A stretch of DNA of 64,000 nt from Mycobacterium sp. 852002-40037_SCH5390672 (GTDB lineage: Bacteria; Actinomycetota; Actinomycetes; Mycobacteriales; Mycobacteriaceae), in NCBI RefSeq assembly GCF_001665875.1, contig NZ_LZTA01000099.1, positions 16,455 to 80,454 of the forward strand. Reading direction: 5' to 3'. Numbering within the stretch: position 1 is the first letter of the stretch; the number at the start of each line of letters is the position of its first letter. Of this stretch, positions 23,335 to 31,670 are shown one piece after another. Made by a program: the position numbers and the translations under genes. The notes beneath the pieces are model-generated. The model searched no databases. It was not told the origin of the DNA and saw nothing but the letters and a program-made list of their open reading frames with translations.

Positions 23335-23889
23335 ATGCGGGTGATGGGCGTCGATCCCGGCCTGACCCGATGCGGTCTGTCGGTCGTCGAAAGCGGGCGT
23401 GGGCGCACGGTCGTCGCGCTGGACGTCGACGTGGTGCGCACGCCCTCGGATGCGCCGCTCGCCCAGCGGCTGCTGAAGATCAGTGATGCCGTCGAGCATT
23501 GGCTGGCGACCCACCAGCCCGACGTCGTGGCGATTGAGCGGGTGTTCTCCCAGCTCAACGTGTCGACGGTGATGGGCACCGCCCAGGCCGGTGGCGTAAT
23601 CGCGCTGGCGGCGGCCAAACGCGGCATCGACGTGCACTTCCACACCCCCAGCGAGGTCAAGGCCGCGGTCACCGGCAACGGCGCGGCCGACAAGGCGCAA
23701 GTCACCGCGATGGTCACCAGAATCCTTGCGCTGCAATCCAAACCGTCACCGGCCGACGCCGCCGACGCGCTGGCGCTGGCGATCTGTCATTGCTGGCGGG
23801 CGCCGATGATCGCCCGGATGGCCGCGGCCGAAGCGATGGCCGTCGAGCAACGACAGAAGTACAAGGCCAAGCTGAAGGCCGCGCGATGA
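23335..23889 (+). CDS. ruvC: Holliday junction resolvase
   Basis: RNase-H-fold endonuclease, 184 residues, cutting Holliday junctions delivered by RuvAB. The four acidic catalytic residues appear in MRVMGVDPGLTRCG (Asp7), AIERVFSQLNVSTV (Glu), and KAQV...PADAADALALAICH (two Asp). The ATG at 23335 has GGGAG upstream. Overlaps ruvA by four bases. The Ala/Lys-rich C-terminal tail (VEQRQKYKAKLKAAR) is normal for mycobacteria. Confidence 0.97.
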   Translation: MRVMGVDPGLTRCGLSVVESGRGRTVVALDVDVVRTPSDAPLAQRLLKISDAVEHWLATHQPDVVAIERVFSQLNVSTVMGTAQAGGVIALAAAKRGIDVHFHTPSEVKAAVTGNGAADKAQVTAMVTRILALQSKPSPADAADALALAICHCWRAPMIARMAAAEAMAVEQRQKYKAKLKAAR

Positions 23890-24488
23890 TCGCCTCGGTG
23901 CGCGGCGAGGTCCTCGAGGTGGCGCTCGATCATGTGGTGATCGAGGCCGCCGGCGTCGGCTACCGCGTGAACGCGACCCCGTCGACGCTGTCCACGTTGC
24001 GCACCGGGACCGAGGCGCGGCTGATCACCGCCATGATCGTCCGCGAGGACTCGATGACGCTGTACGGCTTCACCGCCACCGATACCCGCGATCTGTTCCT
24101 GACGCTGCTGTCGGTGTCGGGCGTGGGGCCCCGCCTGGCGATGGCGACGCTGGCCGTGCACGACGCCGGGGCGCTGCGACAGGCGCTGCACGACAGCGAC
24201 GTCACCGCGCTGACCCGGGTGCCCGGGATCGGCAAGCGCAGCGCCGAGCGGATGGTGTTGGAGTTGCGTGACAAGGTCGGTGTCGGCGTGGCGGCCGGGG
24301 GAGCGTCGCCGGGTGCGGCCCTCAACGGCCACGCGGTGCGCGGTCCGGTGGTGGAGGCCCTGGTGGGGCTCGGGTTTGCCGTCAAGCAGGCAGAAGAAGC
24401 CACCGACAAGGTGCTGGCCACCGAACACGCCGCCACCACGTCGGCCGCCCTGCGCGCCGCCCTGTCATTGCTGGGTAAGTCCCGATGA
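23886..24488 (+). CDS. ruvA: Holliday junction branch migration protein RuvA
   Basis: 200-residue junction-binding subunit. Domain I is the OB fold MIASVRGEVLEVALDHVVIEAAGVGYRV; domain II has two helix-hairpin-helix motifs, LLSVSGVGPRLAMATL and LTRVPGIGKRSAERMVLEL; domain III (residues about 155-200) binds RuvB. The ATG overlaps the ruvC stop and the end overlaps ruvB, so the three are co-translated. Confidence 0.97.
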   Translation: MIASVRGEVLEVALDHVVIEAAGVGYRVNATPSTLSTLRTGTEARLITAMIVREDSMTLYGFTATDTRDLFLTLLSVSGVGPRLAMATLAVHDAGALRQALHDSDVTALTRVPGIGKRSAERMVLELRDKVGVGVAAGGASPGAALNGHAVRGPVVEALVGLGFAVKQAEEATDKVLATEHAATTSAALRAALSLLGKSR

Positions 24489-25552
24489 CTCCGCACGACG
24501 TCGGGGACGATTACGCCGATCGGGAGGTCTCCGGCGCGCTGGCGTCCGGCGAGGGCGACGTCGACGTCAGCCTGCGACCGCGCTCGCTGCGGGAGTTCAT
24601 CGGCCAGCCGCGGGTGCGCGAACAGCTGCAGCTCGTCATCGAGGGCGCCAAGAACCGCGGCGGCACACCGGATCACATTCTGCTGTCCGGTCCGCCGGGT
24701 CTGGGCAAGACGTCGCTGGCCATGATCATCGCCGCGGAGCTCGGGTCCTCGCTGCGCCTGACGTCGGGGCCCGCGCTGGAACGCGCCGGTGACCTGGCGG
24801 CCATGCTGTCCAACCTGGTCGAGCACGACGTGCTGTTCATTGACGAGATCCACCGCATCGCCCGGCCCGCCGAGGAGATGCTGTACCTGGCCATGGAGGA
24901 CTTCCGGGTCGACGTGGTGGTCGGCAAGGGTCCCGGGGCGACGTCGATTCCTTTGGAGGTGGCGCCGTTCACGCTGGTCGGCGCAACCACCCGGTCCGGC
25001 GCGCTCACCGGCCCGTTGCGGGATCGGTTCGGTTTCACCGCGCACATGGACTTCTACGAACCCCCGGAGCTGGAGCGGGTGCTGGCCCGCTCCGCCGGGA
25101 TTCTGGGCATCGAACTCGGCGGCGATGCGGCCGAGGAGATCGCCCGGCGCTCGCGCGGGACGCCGCGGATCGCCAACCGGTTGTTGCGCCGGGTTCGTGA
25201 CTTCGCCGAGGTGCGCGCCGACGGCGTGATCACCCGCGACGTCGCCAAGGCCGCGCTGGCGGTCTACGACGTCGACGAGCTGGGCCTGGACCGGCTGGAC
25301 CGGGCGGTGCTCTCGGCGTTGACCCGCAGCTTCGGCGGTGGCCCGGTCGGGGTGTCGACGCTGGCCGTGGCGGTGGGCGAGGAGGCCGCCACCGTCGAGG
25401 AGGTGTGCGAGCCGTTCCTGGTCCGCGCCGGCATGGTCGCGCGGACTCCGCGGGGCCGGGTTGCCACCGCCCAGGCGTGGACGCACCTCGGCATGGCTCC
25501 ACCTGCCGGGGTCACCGGCCTCGGCCAAGCCGGTCTGTTCGACGAGCGGTGA
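24485..25552 (+). CDS. ruvB: Holliday junction branch migration ATPase RuvB
   Basis: 355-residue AAA+ motor. Walker A LLSGPPGLGKTSLAMII, Walker B VLFIDEIHR, sensor I LVGATTRSGALTGPLRDRFG, arginine finger within that segment and the winged-helix C-terminal domain with SRGTPRIANRLLRRVRDFAEV. The N-terminal extension (DVGDDYADREVSGALASGEGDVD) is slightly longer than in E. coli. Last gene of the SOS-controlled ruvCAB operon. Confidence 0.97.
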   Translation: MTPHDVGDDYADREVSGALASGEGDVDVSLRPRSLREFIGQPRVREQLQLVIEGAKNRGGTPDHILLSGPPGLGKTSLAMIIAAELGSSLRLTSGPALERAGDLAAMLSNLVEHDVLFIDEIHRIARPAEEMLYLAMEDFRVDVVVGKGPGATSIPLEVAPFTLVGATTRSGALTGPLRDRFGFTAHMDFYEPPELERVLARSAGILGIELGGDAAEEIARRSRGTPRIANRLLRRVRDFAEVRADGVITRDVAKAALAVYDVDELGLDRLDRAVLSALTRSFGGGPVGVSTLAVAVGEEAATVEEVCEPFLVRAGMVARTPRGRVATAQAWTHLGMAPPAGVTGLGQAGLFDER

Positions 25553-25879
25553 TCGCGCGCGGTGCCGGGCGACGTGGGTCGCCCCGATCGGGCCGGCGGG
25601 TCGCTCGCCACCATCGGCTGCTTCGATGCCGCCATCGACGGGCTCGGCCGTTTCGCGGCCAAATCGTGACCTTTGCCCGGGCCGGGGCCCGAGCGTCCGC
25701 CCGGTCCGGCCTCCGACCTGCTCAGACCGGCTCGGCGGCGGGCAGCCCGGCCCGGCCATTCCGGCCTTATCCCGCTCGGATGGCCCCAGCAAACGCCTAA
25801 GCGGCCCTCAACCGGTTACACCCCGGCGCGGCCGGGTAACCAGGCTCGCAAGCAGTAATACCTGTTGAAGGAGGTTCCG
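25553..25879. other. Intergenic region between ruvB and the first 4-TM paralogue
   Basis: About 330 bases with no convincing gene; open frames here have no start signal or family resemblance. The right end holds a SigF-type promoter (25814-25840) and a strong AAGGAGG site (25867-25873). H37Rv has PE_PGRS44 at this junction; nothing of it is visible here. Confidence 0.6.
25814..25840 (+). promoter_or_regulatory. SigF-type promoter of the first paralogue
   Basis: GGTTA (25814-25818), 15 bases, then GGGTAAC (25834-25840). This fits the mycobacterial SigF pattern GGTTT-N15-17-GGGTA with one change in the -35. The same arrangement precedes the second paralogue at 27178-27204. Confidence 0.65.
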
Positions 25880-26575
25880 ATGAGGACCACGAGCCACGAC
25901 TATGACCGCCCTCGCGCGCTGTACATGCCCCGTACCCGCGGCGCGCTAACCGGGTTACTTCTGATTCTCCTGGGCGCGTGGGGCGCATTGGTGCCGTTCT
26001 TCGGGCCCAACATCGATTGGGCGTACATGGCCGACCCGGCATGGACGTGGACCACGGCCAAAGGCTGGCTGGAGGTGCTCCCCGGGGTCGCCGCGGCGGT
26101 GGGCGGCCTGCTGGTGCTCATGTCCGGCAATCGCGCCAGCGCCGTGCTCGGCGGCTGGCTGGCGGTCGCCGGCGGCGCCTGGTTCGTGGTGGGCCGCGCG
26201 TTCGCGTCGACACTCGGAATCGGGGACCTCGGTCAACCGGTGGCGTCGTCGGACCTGAAGCGCGCCCTGCTCGAGGTCACCTACTTCACCGGTCTGGGCG
26301 CCCTGATCGTGTTCCTGGGCGGCGCCGCCGTGGCGCGCCTGGCCGTTCGACACGCGCGAGACGTCGTGGCGACCCAACCGGCGCCCGTGGCAGGTGAGGC
26401 CGTGCCCGCGGCCGAACCGGCCATGTATGACGAGACCCGGGGCGCGCCGCCGGCGCGGACGGACGCCGTGGCGGCCGGACCGGGGCCCCGCAAGCGCTTC
26501 GCGGGTGGCTTATTCCATCGGCGCGCCGACGAAGGCGGCTTGTTCCACCGCCGCCACCACCACGCTGGCGCCTAG
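25880..26575 (+). CDS. Four-helix membrane protein, paralogue A
   Basis: 231 residues from ATG at 25880, behind AAGGAGG. After the short cytoplasmic start (YDRPRALYMPRTRGA) come four hydrophobic helices: LTGLLLILLGAWGALVPFFGP, LEVLPGVAAAVGGLLVLMSG, AVLGGWLAVAGGAWFVVGRAF and LGALIVFLGGAAVARLAV. The C-terminal tail of about 75 residues is charged with Arg/His clusters ending in HRRHHHAGA. It is clearly homologous along its length to the protein at 27249-27938. Function unknown; the SigF-type promoter suggests a stress-envelope role. Confidence 0.83.
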   Translation: MRTTSHDYDRPRALYMPRTRGALTGLLLILLGAWGALVPFFGPNIDWAYMADPAWTWTTAKGWLEVLPGVAAAVGGLLVLMSGNRASAVLGGWLAVAGGAWFVVGRAFASTLGIGDLGQPVASSDLKRALLEVTYFTGLGALIVFLGGAAVARLAVRHARDVVATQPAPVAGEAVPAAEPAMYDETRGAPPARTDAVAAGPGPRKRFAGGLFHRRADEGGLFHRRHHHAGA

Positions 26576-26598
26576 CGCGACAAGCAAGTAAGGCGCGA

Positions 26599-26630
26599 GG
26601 CACCGGTAGCCGCTGGCTGCCGGTGCCTTT
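26599..26630 (+). terminator. Strong intrinsic terminator after paralogue A
   Basis: Arms GGCACCGG and CCGGTGCC enclose AGCC-GCT-GGCT, a near-continuous 13-bp stem with a three-base loop, followed by TTT. It lies 24 bases after the stop of paralogue A. Confidence 0.8.
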
Positions 26631-26733
26631 CGCGTCGGGCTGGCCCGGGCAACCCCGGGTCGGTAGAGTTCAGCGGCGCCGCGACCTGCGTGAATCTGGC
26701 CGCAGCCCAGGCCTGGACCAGCGAGGAGGAGCG

Positions 26734-27117
26734 ATGATCACCGCCGGGTTGGTGTTCGCCGCACTGGCGGCGTTGCTGCATGTCTACATCTTTGTGATCG
26801 AATCGTTGACCTGGACCTCGCCGCGCACCCGCGCCACCTTCGGCACCACCGCCGCCGAAGCCGAAACCACCAAGGCGCTCGCCTTCAACCAAGGCTTCTA
26901 CAACTTGTTCCTGGCCATCGTGACCGGCGTGGGAATTGTCGCAGTTGTCTTGGGGCACACCGGCATTGGAGCGGCACTCATCTTTGCCGGTGTCGGATCG
27001 ATGGCCGCGGCCGCGGTGGTGCTGGTCGCGTCCGCGCGCGACAAGGCGCGCGCCGCCGCGACCCAGGGCACTTTTCCGGCGATCGCAATCGTGCTCCTGC
27101 TGCTCGGCCTTCGCTAG
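26734..27117 (+). CDS. DUF1304 membrane protein
   Basis: 127 residues with four helices: ITAGLVFAALAALLHVYIFVIESLTW, then NLFLAIVTGVGIVAVVLG, GIGAALIFAGVGSMAAAAVVLVAS and FPAIAIVLLLLG. The first helix with H-x-Y-I-F-x-I-E-S and the FGTTAAEAETTKALAFNQGFYN loop are family hallmarks. ATG at 26734 follows GAGGAGGAG. Function of the family is unknown. It is wedged between the two paralogues, with a terminator before it and a weak hairpin after. Confidence 0.88.
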   Translation: MITAGLVFAALAALLHVYIFVIESLTWTSPRTRATFGTTAAEAETTKALAFNQGFYNLFLAIVTGVGIVAVVLGHTGIGAALIFAGVGSMAAAAVVLVASARDKARAAATQGTFPAIAIVLLLLGLR

Positions 27118-27140
27118 TAACACCAGTATCACCAGCCCCA

Positions 27141-27164
27141 AAAGCCCCGGCCAGCGGTGGCTTT
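27141..27164 (+). terminator. Weak hairpin after the DUF1304 gene
   Basis: AAAGCC (27141-27146) pairs with GGCTTT (27159-27164) across a 12-base GC-rich loop. A short stem; listed as possible only. Confidence 0.3.
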
Positions 27165-27177
27165 CGCGCGCCTCGTG

Positions 27178-27204
27178 GGTTAGTAGTGGAAAGCGCTGGG
27201 TAAC
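27178..27204 (+). promoter_or_regulatory. SigF-type promoter of the second paralogue
   Basis: GGTTA (27178-27182), 15 bases, GGGTAAC (27198-27204): the same two boxes and the same spacing as at 25814-25840, and a similar distance (about 45 bases) to the start codon. Confidence 0.65.
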
Positions 27205-27248
27205 CATCCCAGGCCGGAATCAGACCCGGTATTCAACGAGGGGATGTC

Positions 27249-27938
27249 ATGAAATACGCACAAGACGGCCAACCCCGCGGGCTGAGTATGCCGCGCTCGC
27301 GTGGCGCGGTCAGCGGATTGCTCCTGGTCATTTTGGGAGCTTGGGGGGCGTTAATACCGTTTGTTGGTCCGCATTTCAATTTCGCTTACACACCGGACCG
27401 GGACTGGGCATGGAGCACGGCCCGGGGCTGGCTGGAAGTGGCGCCGGGAGCGGCTGCCGCACTGGGCGGTCTATTGCTGATCGTCGCCGGGAACCGTGTG
27501 GCCGCCATGCTGGGCGGTTGGCTGGCCGTGCTGGCCGGCGCCTGGTTCGTCGTGGGCGGTCAGGTCGCCCCGTTGCTGGGGATCGGCTCCGCCGGTGACC
27601 CGATCGCCGCGACCGAGCGCAAGCGCGCGGTGCTCGAGGTCACCTACTTCTCGGGCCTGGGCGCGCTGATCATCTTCGTGGGCGGGGTGGTGCTGGCGCG
27701 CACCGCCGTACGCCTGGCCCGCGACGTGCACCCGGTGGCGGGCCAACCCGCGGCGGCGCCGGGCGTTGAGCCCTACCGGGATTCGGTCTACGAGCCGGCC
27801 GAGGTCTCCTCGGGCGCGCTGACCAAGCCGCGATCCTCGGTGGACCCCGCGCCGAAGCGGGGATGGCGTCGTAACCGCGCCGGTGCGGGGTCGGGCGCGA
27901 ACGCCGCGTATCTGCGGTGGCCGCACCCGCAGCAGTAG
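27249..27938 (+). CDS. Four-helix membrane protein, paralogue B
   Basis: 229 residues from ATG at 27249 behind GAGGGG. It repeats the design of the protein at 25880: RGLSMPRSRGAVSGLLLVILGAWGALIPFVGP, a WSTARGWLEVAPGAAAALGGLLLI segment, AAMLGGWLAVLAGAWFVVGGQ and RKRAVLEVTYFSGLGALIIFVGGVVLARTAVRLARDV. The shared RALLEVTYF/RKRAVLEVTYF linker is strongly conserved between the two. The C-terminal tail is Pro/Arg-rich. A gene duplication with promoter included is the simplest explanation. Function unknown. Confidence 0.83.
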   Translation: MKYAQDGQPRGLSMPRSRGAVSGLLLVILGAWGALIPFVGPHFNFAYTPDRDWAWSTARGWLEVAPGAAAALGGLLLIVAGNRVAAMLGGWLAVLAGAWFVVGGQVAPLLGIGSAGDPIAATERKRAVLEVTYFSGLGALIIFVGGVVLARTAVRLARDVHPVAGQPAAAPGVEPYRDSVYEPAEVSSGALTKPRSSVDPAPKRGWRRNRAGAGSGANAAYLRWPHPQQ

Positions 27939-27950
27939 TTCAGCAGATAG

Positions 27951-27992
27951 CAGAAAGTGGCCCGGCCCTGAAAAGGGCTGGGCCACTTTCTG
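27951..27992. terminator. Strong bidirectional terminator
   Basis: A 19-bp stem (27951-27969 against 27974-27992) with a single G-T wobble position and a GAAA tetraloop, flanked by TTT on the right and AGCAG on the left. It lies between the convergent paralogue B (ends 27938) and the carboxylic acid reductase (ends 28004), so it can serve both. Confidence 0.9.
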
Positions 27993-28003
27993 TTTGGCCT
28001 ACC

Positions 28004-31000
28004 TCAGAGGAGTCCGAGCAACTGCAGGTTGGTGATGTACTGGACGATGACCGGTGCCGACACATGCGGAATGTCTTTGTCGGGACCGATTTTCGCTTCC
28101 TGCACCGCCGCGCGGAACACATCGGTGGGTGCCATCGAGCCGTTGATCGGCTTTTCCGGCGTCTGGTAGTTGTGCAACAGCGGCAGCAGCGAGTACTGAC
28201 GCTGCCGATCCGGCAGGGCCCGCAGCGACGTCTCGAACCGCCGCAGCCATTCGGAGTAATCGGCGATGCGTTCGATGGAATACCCGGCCTCGATCAGCCA
28301 GTCGATGTACTCGTCGAGTCCGATGCCGTCGTCGTAGGGGTTCATCACGTGGTACGTCTGGAAACCGTTGTCGCTGTCGGTGATCTGCGTTCCCAGCGTC
28401 GAGATCGCCGCGGCGATGAACTCGACCGGCAGACCGTCGTAGTGCGCCGGCTGCCGGTTGCCGTCGGCGTCGAGCTCGTAGAACGAACCGGGCGCGATAC
28501 CCGTGGCGACCAGGCTCAGCATCAGCCGGGTGAACATGTCCGGCAGGTTGAGCTGTCCGGCATAGGTCGTGTCGGCCAGGATCATGTCGCAGCGGAACAC
28601 CGTGACGGGCAGCCCGCACAGGTCGTGTGCCTCACGCAGTAACACCTCGCCGGCCCACTTGCTGTTGCCATAGCCGTTGGCGTAGTTGTCGTTGATTTCG
28701 CGCGTGGCGCTGATCTCCCGGATGTCGGCGTTCTCGACGAACCTGCCCGGCTCGATCTGGTCACCCACCCCGATCGTCGACACGTACGTGTACGGCTTTT
28801 GCTTGGACGTCAGCGCAATCCGCAGCAGCTCTGCGGTGCCCAGGGCGTTGGGCCCGAACAGCTCGCTGTACGGCAGCACGTGGTTCACCAGTGCCGCCGG
28901 GTCAACGATGACGTCGACCGTGTCGGCCAGCCGCTGCCAGGTCTGCTGGTCCAGGCCGAGGTTGGCCTCACCCTTGTCGCCCGCGATGACCTCGAGGTGG
29001 TCGGCGGCCAGCTTCTGGTAATGCGCCAGCAGTTTCGGGTCGCCGCTGTCGAAGGTCTTGTCCAGCCGGGCGCGCGCCTCCTCGTCGGACCGGGCCCGCA
29101 CCAGGGCGATCACCTTGCCGTCGACCATGTCCATCCGCTCGAGCCAGTCCAGTGCCAGGTATCGGCCCAGGAATCCGGTCGCGCCGGTCAACAACACCGT
29201 GCGCACCTCGGTCGCCGGCTTCGGCAGGCTCGGCGCGGCGGCCAGGAGGGCCTCGTCGAGGAACTTGTCCAACGTGAGGTCACTGGCATGCACCGTCGTC
29301 GTACCGCGTCCGTGCACGGCGGCGAACGTCGGCCGCTTGGAGCCCTGCCGCTCGGCCTCGATGTAGCTGGCGATGGCCGCCAGGTCGTTGGCCGGGCTGA
29401 CGATGACGCCCACCGGCACGTCGACGTCGAAGATCTCGCGCAGCAGGTTTCCGAATGTCAACGCCGACAACGAGTCTCCGCCCAGATCGGTGAAGTGGGC
29501 GTCCGGCGACAGGTCGTTGGTCGCGGCCCCGAGCATGGCGGCCGCGGCCCGGCTGACGGTCTGCAGCACCGGCGCGTCGGCGCCGCTGCGGCGCAGTTCG
29601 GCCAACTCGTTGGCCTGTCCTGCGGCCAGGTCGGCGTAGATCTGCTCGAGCCGTTCCCCGTAGTGCTGCTTGAGCTTCGGCCACGCCAGCTTGCGGATCC
29701 CGGTCAGCAGGCCGTTTTCCAGCGTGAACGGGGTGGTCTCGATGATGAAGTCGCGCGGCACCTCGTAGGACTGCAGGCCGGCCTCTTTCGCCACCTTCTG
29801 CAGGGAGTCGGCGATTTTCGGCTTCAGCGATTCGATGTCGTTGTCCGCCAAGGCCTCTTCGGTCGGCACCACGACCGCCAGCAGGTAGGGCTGAGAGCTG
29901 TTGCCGTAGACGTAGATCTGGCGAATCAGCGGGCTGTTGCCGAACACCGCCTCCAGCTTGGCCAGCGTCACGAACTCGCCCTGCGCCAGCTTCAACACGT
30001 TGTTGCGGCGATCGACGTACACCAGCCGGTCCGGAGCGATCTCGGCGAACACGTCACCGGTCCGGTAGTAGCCGTCGTCGTCGAAAACGTCGGCGGTGGT
30101 CTCGGCCCGCTTGTAGTAGCCGGGGAACATGTTCTCGGTCCGCAGCAACAGCTCACCGCGCGGATGGGGCCGGTCGGTGCTGAAGTAGCCCAGATCCGGG
30201 ACGTCGACCAGCTTGTAGTCGATGACCGGCGGACGCTGAATCTCCCCGTCGAACAACACCATTCCGGCCTCGGTCGAGCCGTACCCGTCCATCAGATGCA
30301 TCTGGAGCAGCGACTCGGCCCACTTCTTCAACTCCGGTGAGGTGGGGGCCGAGCCCGTCATCGCGAAGATGAACCGGCCGCCCAGCAGGTATTGGCGCTG
30401 TTCGTCCAAAATTTCCGCTTCGACGGCGGTGCGGTCGCCGCCATCGGCCAGACGCCGCTCGACCTGGCGCTGGAATTCACCGAACAGCGTCTCCCAGATA
30501 CGCGGGACGAAGTTCATCTCCGTGGGCCGCACCAGCTCGAGGTCTTCGAGCAGGGTGGACAGATCGCTGCGGGCCGCGAAGTAGGCGGTGCCGCCGTTGC
30601 CCAACGTGCCGTAGAGGATTCCGCGTCCCATGACGTGGCTCATCGGCATGAAGTTGAGGGTGATCGACGCGGCGCTCTCGCCGAACCAGTTCTTGCTGCC
30701 GCGCCGCCACATCTTGCCGACATTGCTCTGGGGGTACATGGCACCCTTGGGCGCGCCGGTGCTGCCGGAAGTGTAGATCAGCAGGGCCAGCGAGTCCTCG
30801 TCCGTGTGTGCGACCTCCTCGGCGACGGCCGGCAGGTCCTTGCCGCGGTGCAGCACGTCGGCGAGCGTCTCGACAACCACGTCGGTGCCGGCCAGCCGCG
30901 CCACCGCGCTGTCCACGGCCTCGCGCTGGTCGTCGACCGCCGGCAGATAGTCGAACACGACGAGCTTGCCGGGCACGTGGTCGCCGCGCAGGATCAGCTC

Positions 31001-31522
31001 CACGGCGTCGGGCAACTGGTTGACGCTCGACGCGATCAGGCTGGGCTCGGTCTCGGCCACGATCGGCTGCAGCGACGTGATCGCCGCGCTGGTCTGCAGG
31101 GGCACCGATACGGCCCCGATCGTGCCCAGGGCCATGTCGATGGTGGCGTAGTCGACACTGTTGAAACCCAGCACGCAGACCCGGTCGCCGGGGCTTACCG
31201 AGTCACTGGCCCAGGCGCGGCCGAGGGCCGAAACACGTTCGCCCAGTTCGCCATACGTGATGGTCTCGAAGCGGGGGAGCAGCTCGGCCGTCGTCCGCCC
31301 GGTCTTGGGATCCTTGACGAACTCCACCACGCGCTGCCCCAGTGCCGGCCGGTCCGCGTAACCGTCGAGCACGGTCCGGATGATCTGCGGCAGCCGCAGC
31401 CCGGGCTGTTCGAGGGCGGCGGTGATAGCCGGGTTCGGCCGGGCGGCGGCGAACTGGGGGTCGTTGGCAATGAGTTCCTCGACGCGGCGGTCGAGTTCTT
31501 CGTCATGAATAGCAGTCGACAT
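28004..31522 (-). CDS. car: Carboxylic acid reductase (FadD9-like)
   Basis: 1172-residue multidomain enzyme that reduces carboxylic acids to aldehydes with ATP and NADPH. Adenylation domain: LLIYTSGSTGAPKGAMYP near 250, then GYGSTEAGMVL and YRTGDVFAE; carrier domain with LGGDSLSALTF, whose Ser near 682 takes phosphopantetheine; reductase domain starting TVLLTGATGFLGRYLALDWL near 780 with the Y-x3-K pair in YANGYGNSKWAGEVLLREA. It is active only after modification by a phosphopantetheinyl transferase. The ATG at 31522 gives the N terminus MSTAIHDEELDRRVEEL, matching Rv2590. Downstream of gabT but with a 148-base gap. Confidence 0.96.
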   Translation of the reverse strand: MSTAIHDEELDRRVEELIANDPQFAAARPNPAITAALEQPGLRLPQIIRTVLDGYADRPALGQRVVEFVKDPKTGRTTAELLPRFETITYGELGERVSALGRAWASDSVSPGDRVCVLGFNSVDYATIDMALGTIGAVSVPLQTSAAITSLQPIVAETEPSLIASSVNQLPDAVELILRGDHVPGKLVVFDYLPAVDDQREAVDSAVARLAGTDVVVETLADVLHRGKDLPAVAEEVAHTDEDSLALLIYTSGSTGAPKGAMYPQSNVGKMWRRGSKNWFGESAASITLNFMPMSHVMGRGILYGTLGNGGTAYFAARSDLSTLLEDLELVRPTEMNFVPRIWETLFGEFQRQVERRLADGGDRTAVEAEILDEQRQYLLGGRFIFAMTGSAPTSPELKKWAESLLQMHLMDGYGSTEAGMVLFDGEIQRPPVIDYKLVDVPDLGYFSTDRPHPRGELLLRTENMFPGYYKRAETTADVFDDDGYYRTGDVFAEIAPDRLVYVDRRNNVLKLAQGEFVTLAKLEAVFGNSPLIRQIYVYGNSSQPYLLAVVVPTEEALADNDIESLKPKIADSLQKVAKEAGLQSYEVPRDFIIETTPFTLENGLLTGIRKLAWPKLKQHYGERLEQIYADLAAGQANELAELRRSGADAPVLQTVSRAAAAMLGAATNDLSPDAHFTDLGGDSLSALTFGNLLREIFDVDVPVGVIVSPANDLAAIASYIEAERQGSKRPTFAAVHGRGTTTVHASDLTLDKFLDEALLAAAPSLPKPATEVRTVLLTGATGFLGRYLALDWLERMDMVDGKVIALVRARSDEEARARLDKTFDSGDPKLLAHYQKLAADHLEVIAGDKGEANLGLDQQTWQRLADTVDVIVDPAALVNHVLPYSELFGPNALGTAELLRIALTSKQKPYTYVSTIGVGDQIEPGRFVENADIREISATREINDNYANGYGNSKWAGEVLLREAHDLCGLPVTVFRCDMILADTTYAGQLNLPDMFTRLMLSLVATGIAPGSFYELDADGNRQPAHYDGLPVEFIAAAISTLGTQITDSDNGFQTYHVMNPYDDGIGLDEYIDWLIEAGYSIERIADYSEWLRRFETSLRALPDRQRQYSLLPLLHNYQTPEKPINGSMAPTDVFRAAVQEAKIGPDKDIPHVSAPVIVQYITNLQLLGLL

Positions 31523-31585
31523 AACAGATCCCTTGCAAATGAAAGTTAGCGAGTCAAATTGCGCTGTCCGCGCTGACATATAGAA

Positions 31586-31602
31586 CGTTAGCTAAAGTAA
31601 CG
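31586..31602. promoter_or_regulatory. Inverted repeat upstream of car
   Basis: CGTTA-N7-TAACG, 64-80 bases upstream of the car start, in an unusually AT-rich patch. GTTAGC also occurs at 31545-31550 and 31588-31593, a direct repeat. Either could bind a regulator; no regulator gene is adjacent. Confidence 0.35.
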
Positions 31603-31670
31603 GTATTCCACCATGATCCGGCCTTTATGGCGTTTGTGAGATTGCCCACCCGGGCCGGCGTCACCGGGTG

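Noticed and set aside
23960..25792. 610-codon minus-strand open frame opposite ruvA and ruvB
   Set aside because: Antisense shadow of intact ruvAB; composition is Arg/Gln/His-rich with no recognisable domain or start signal.
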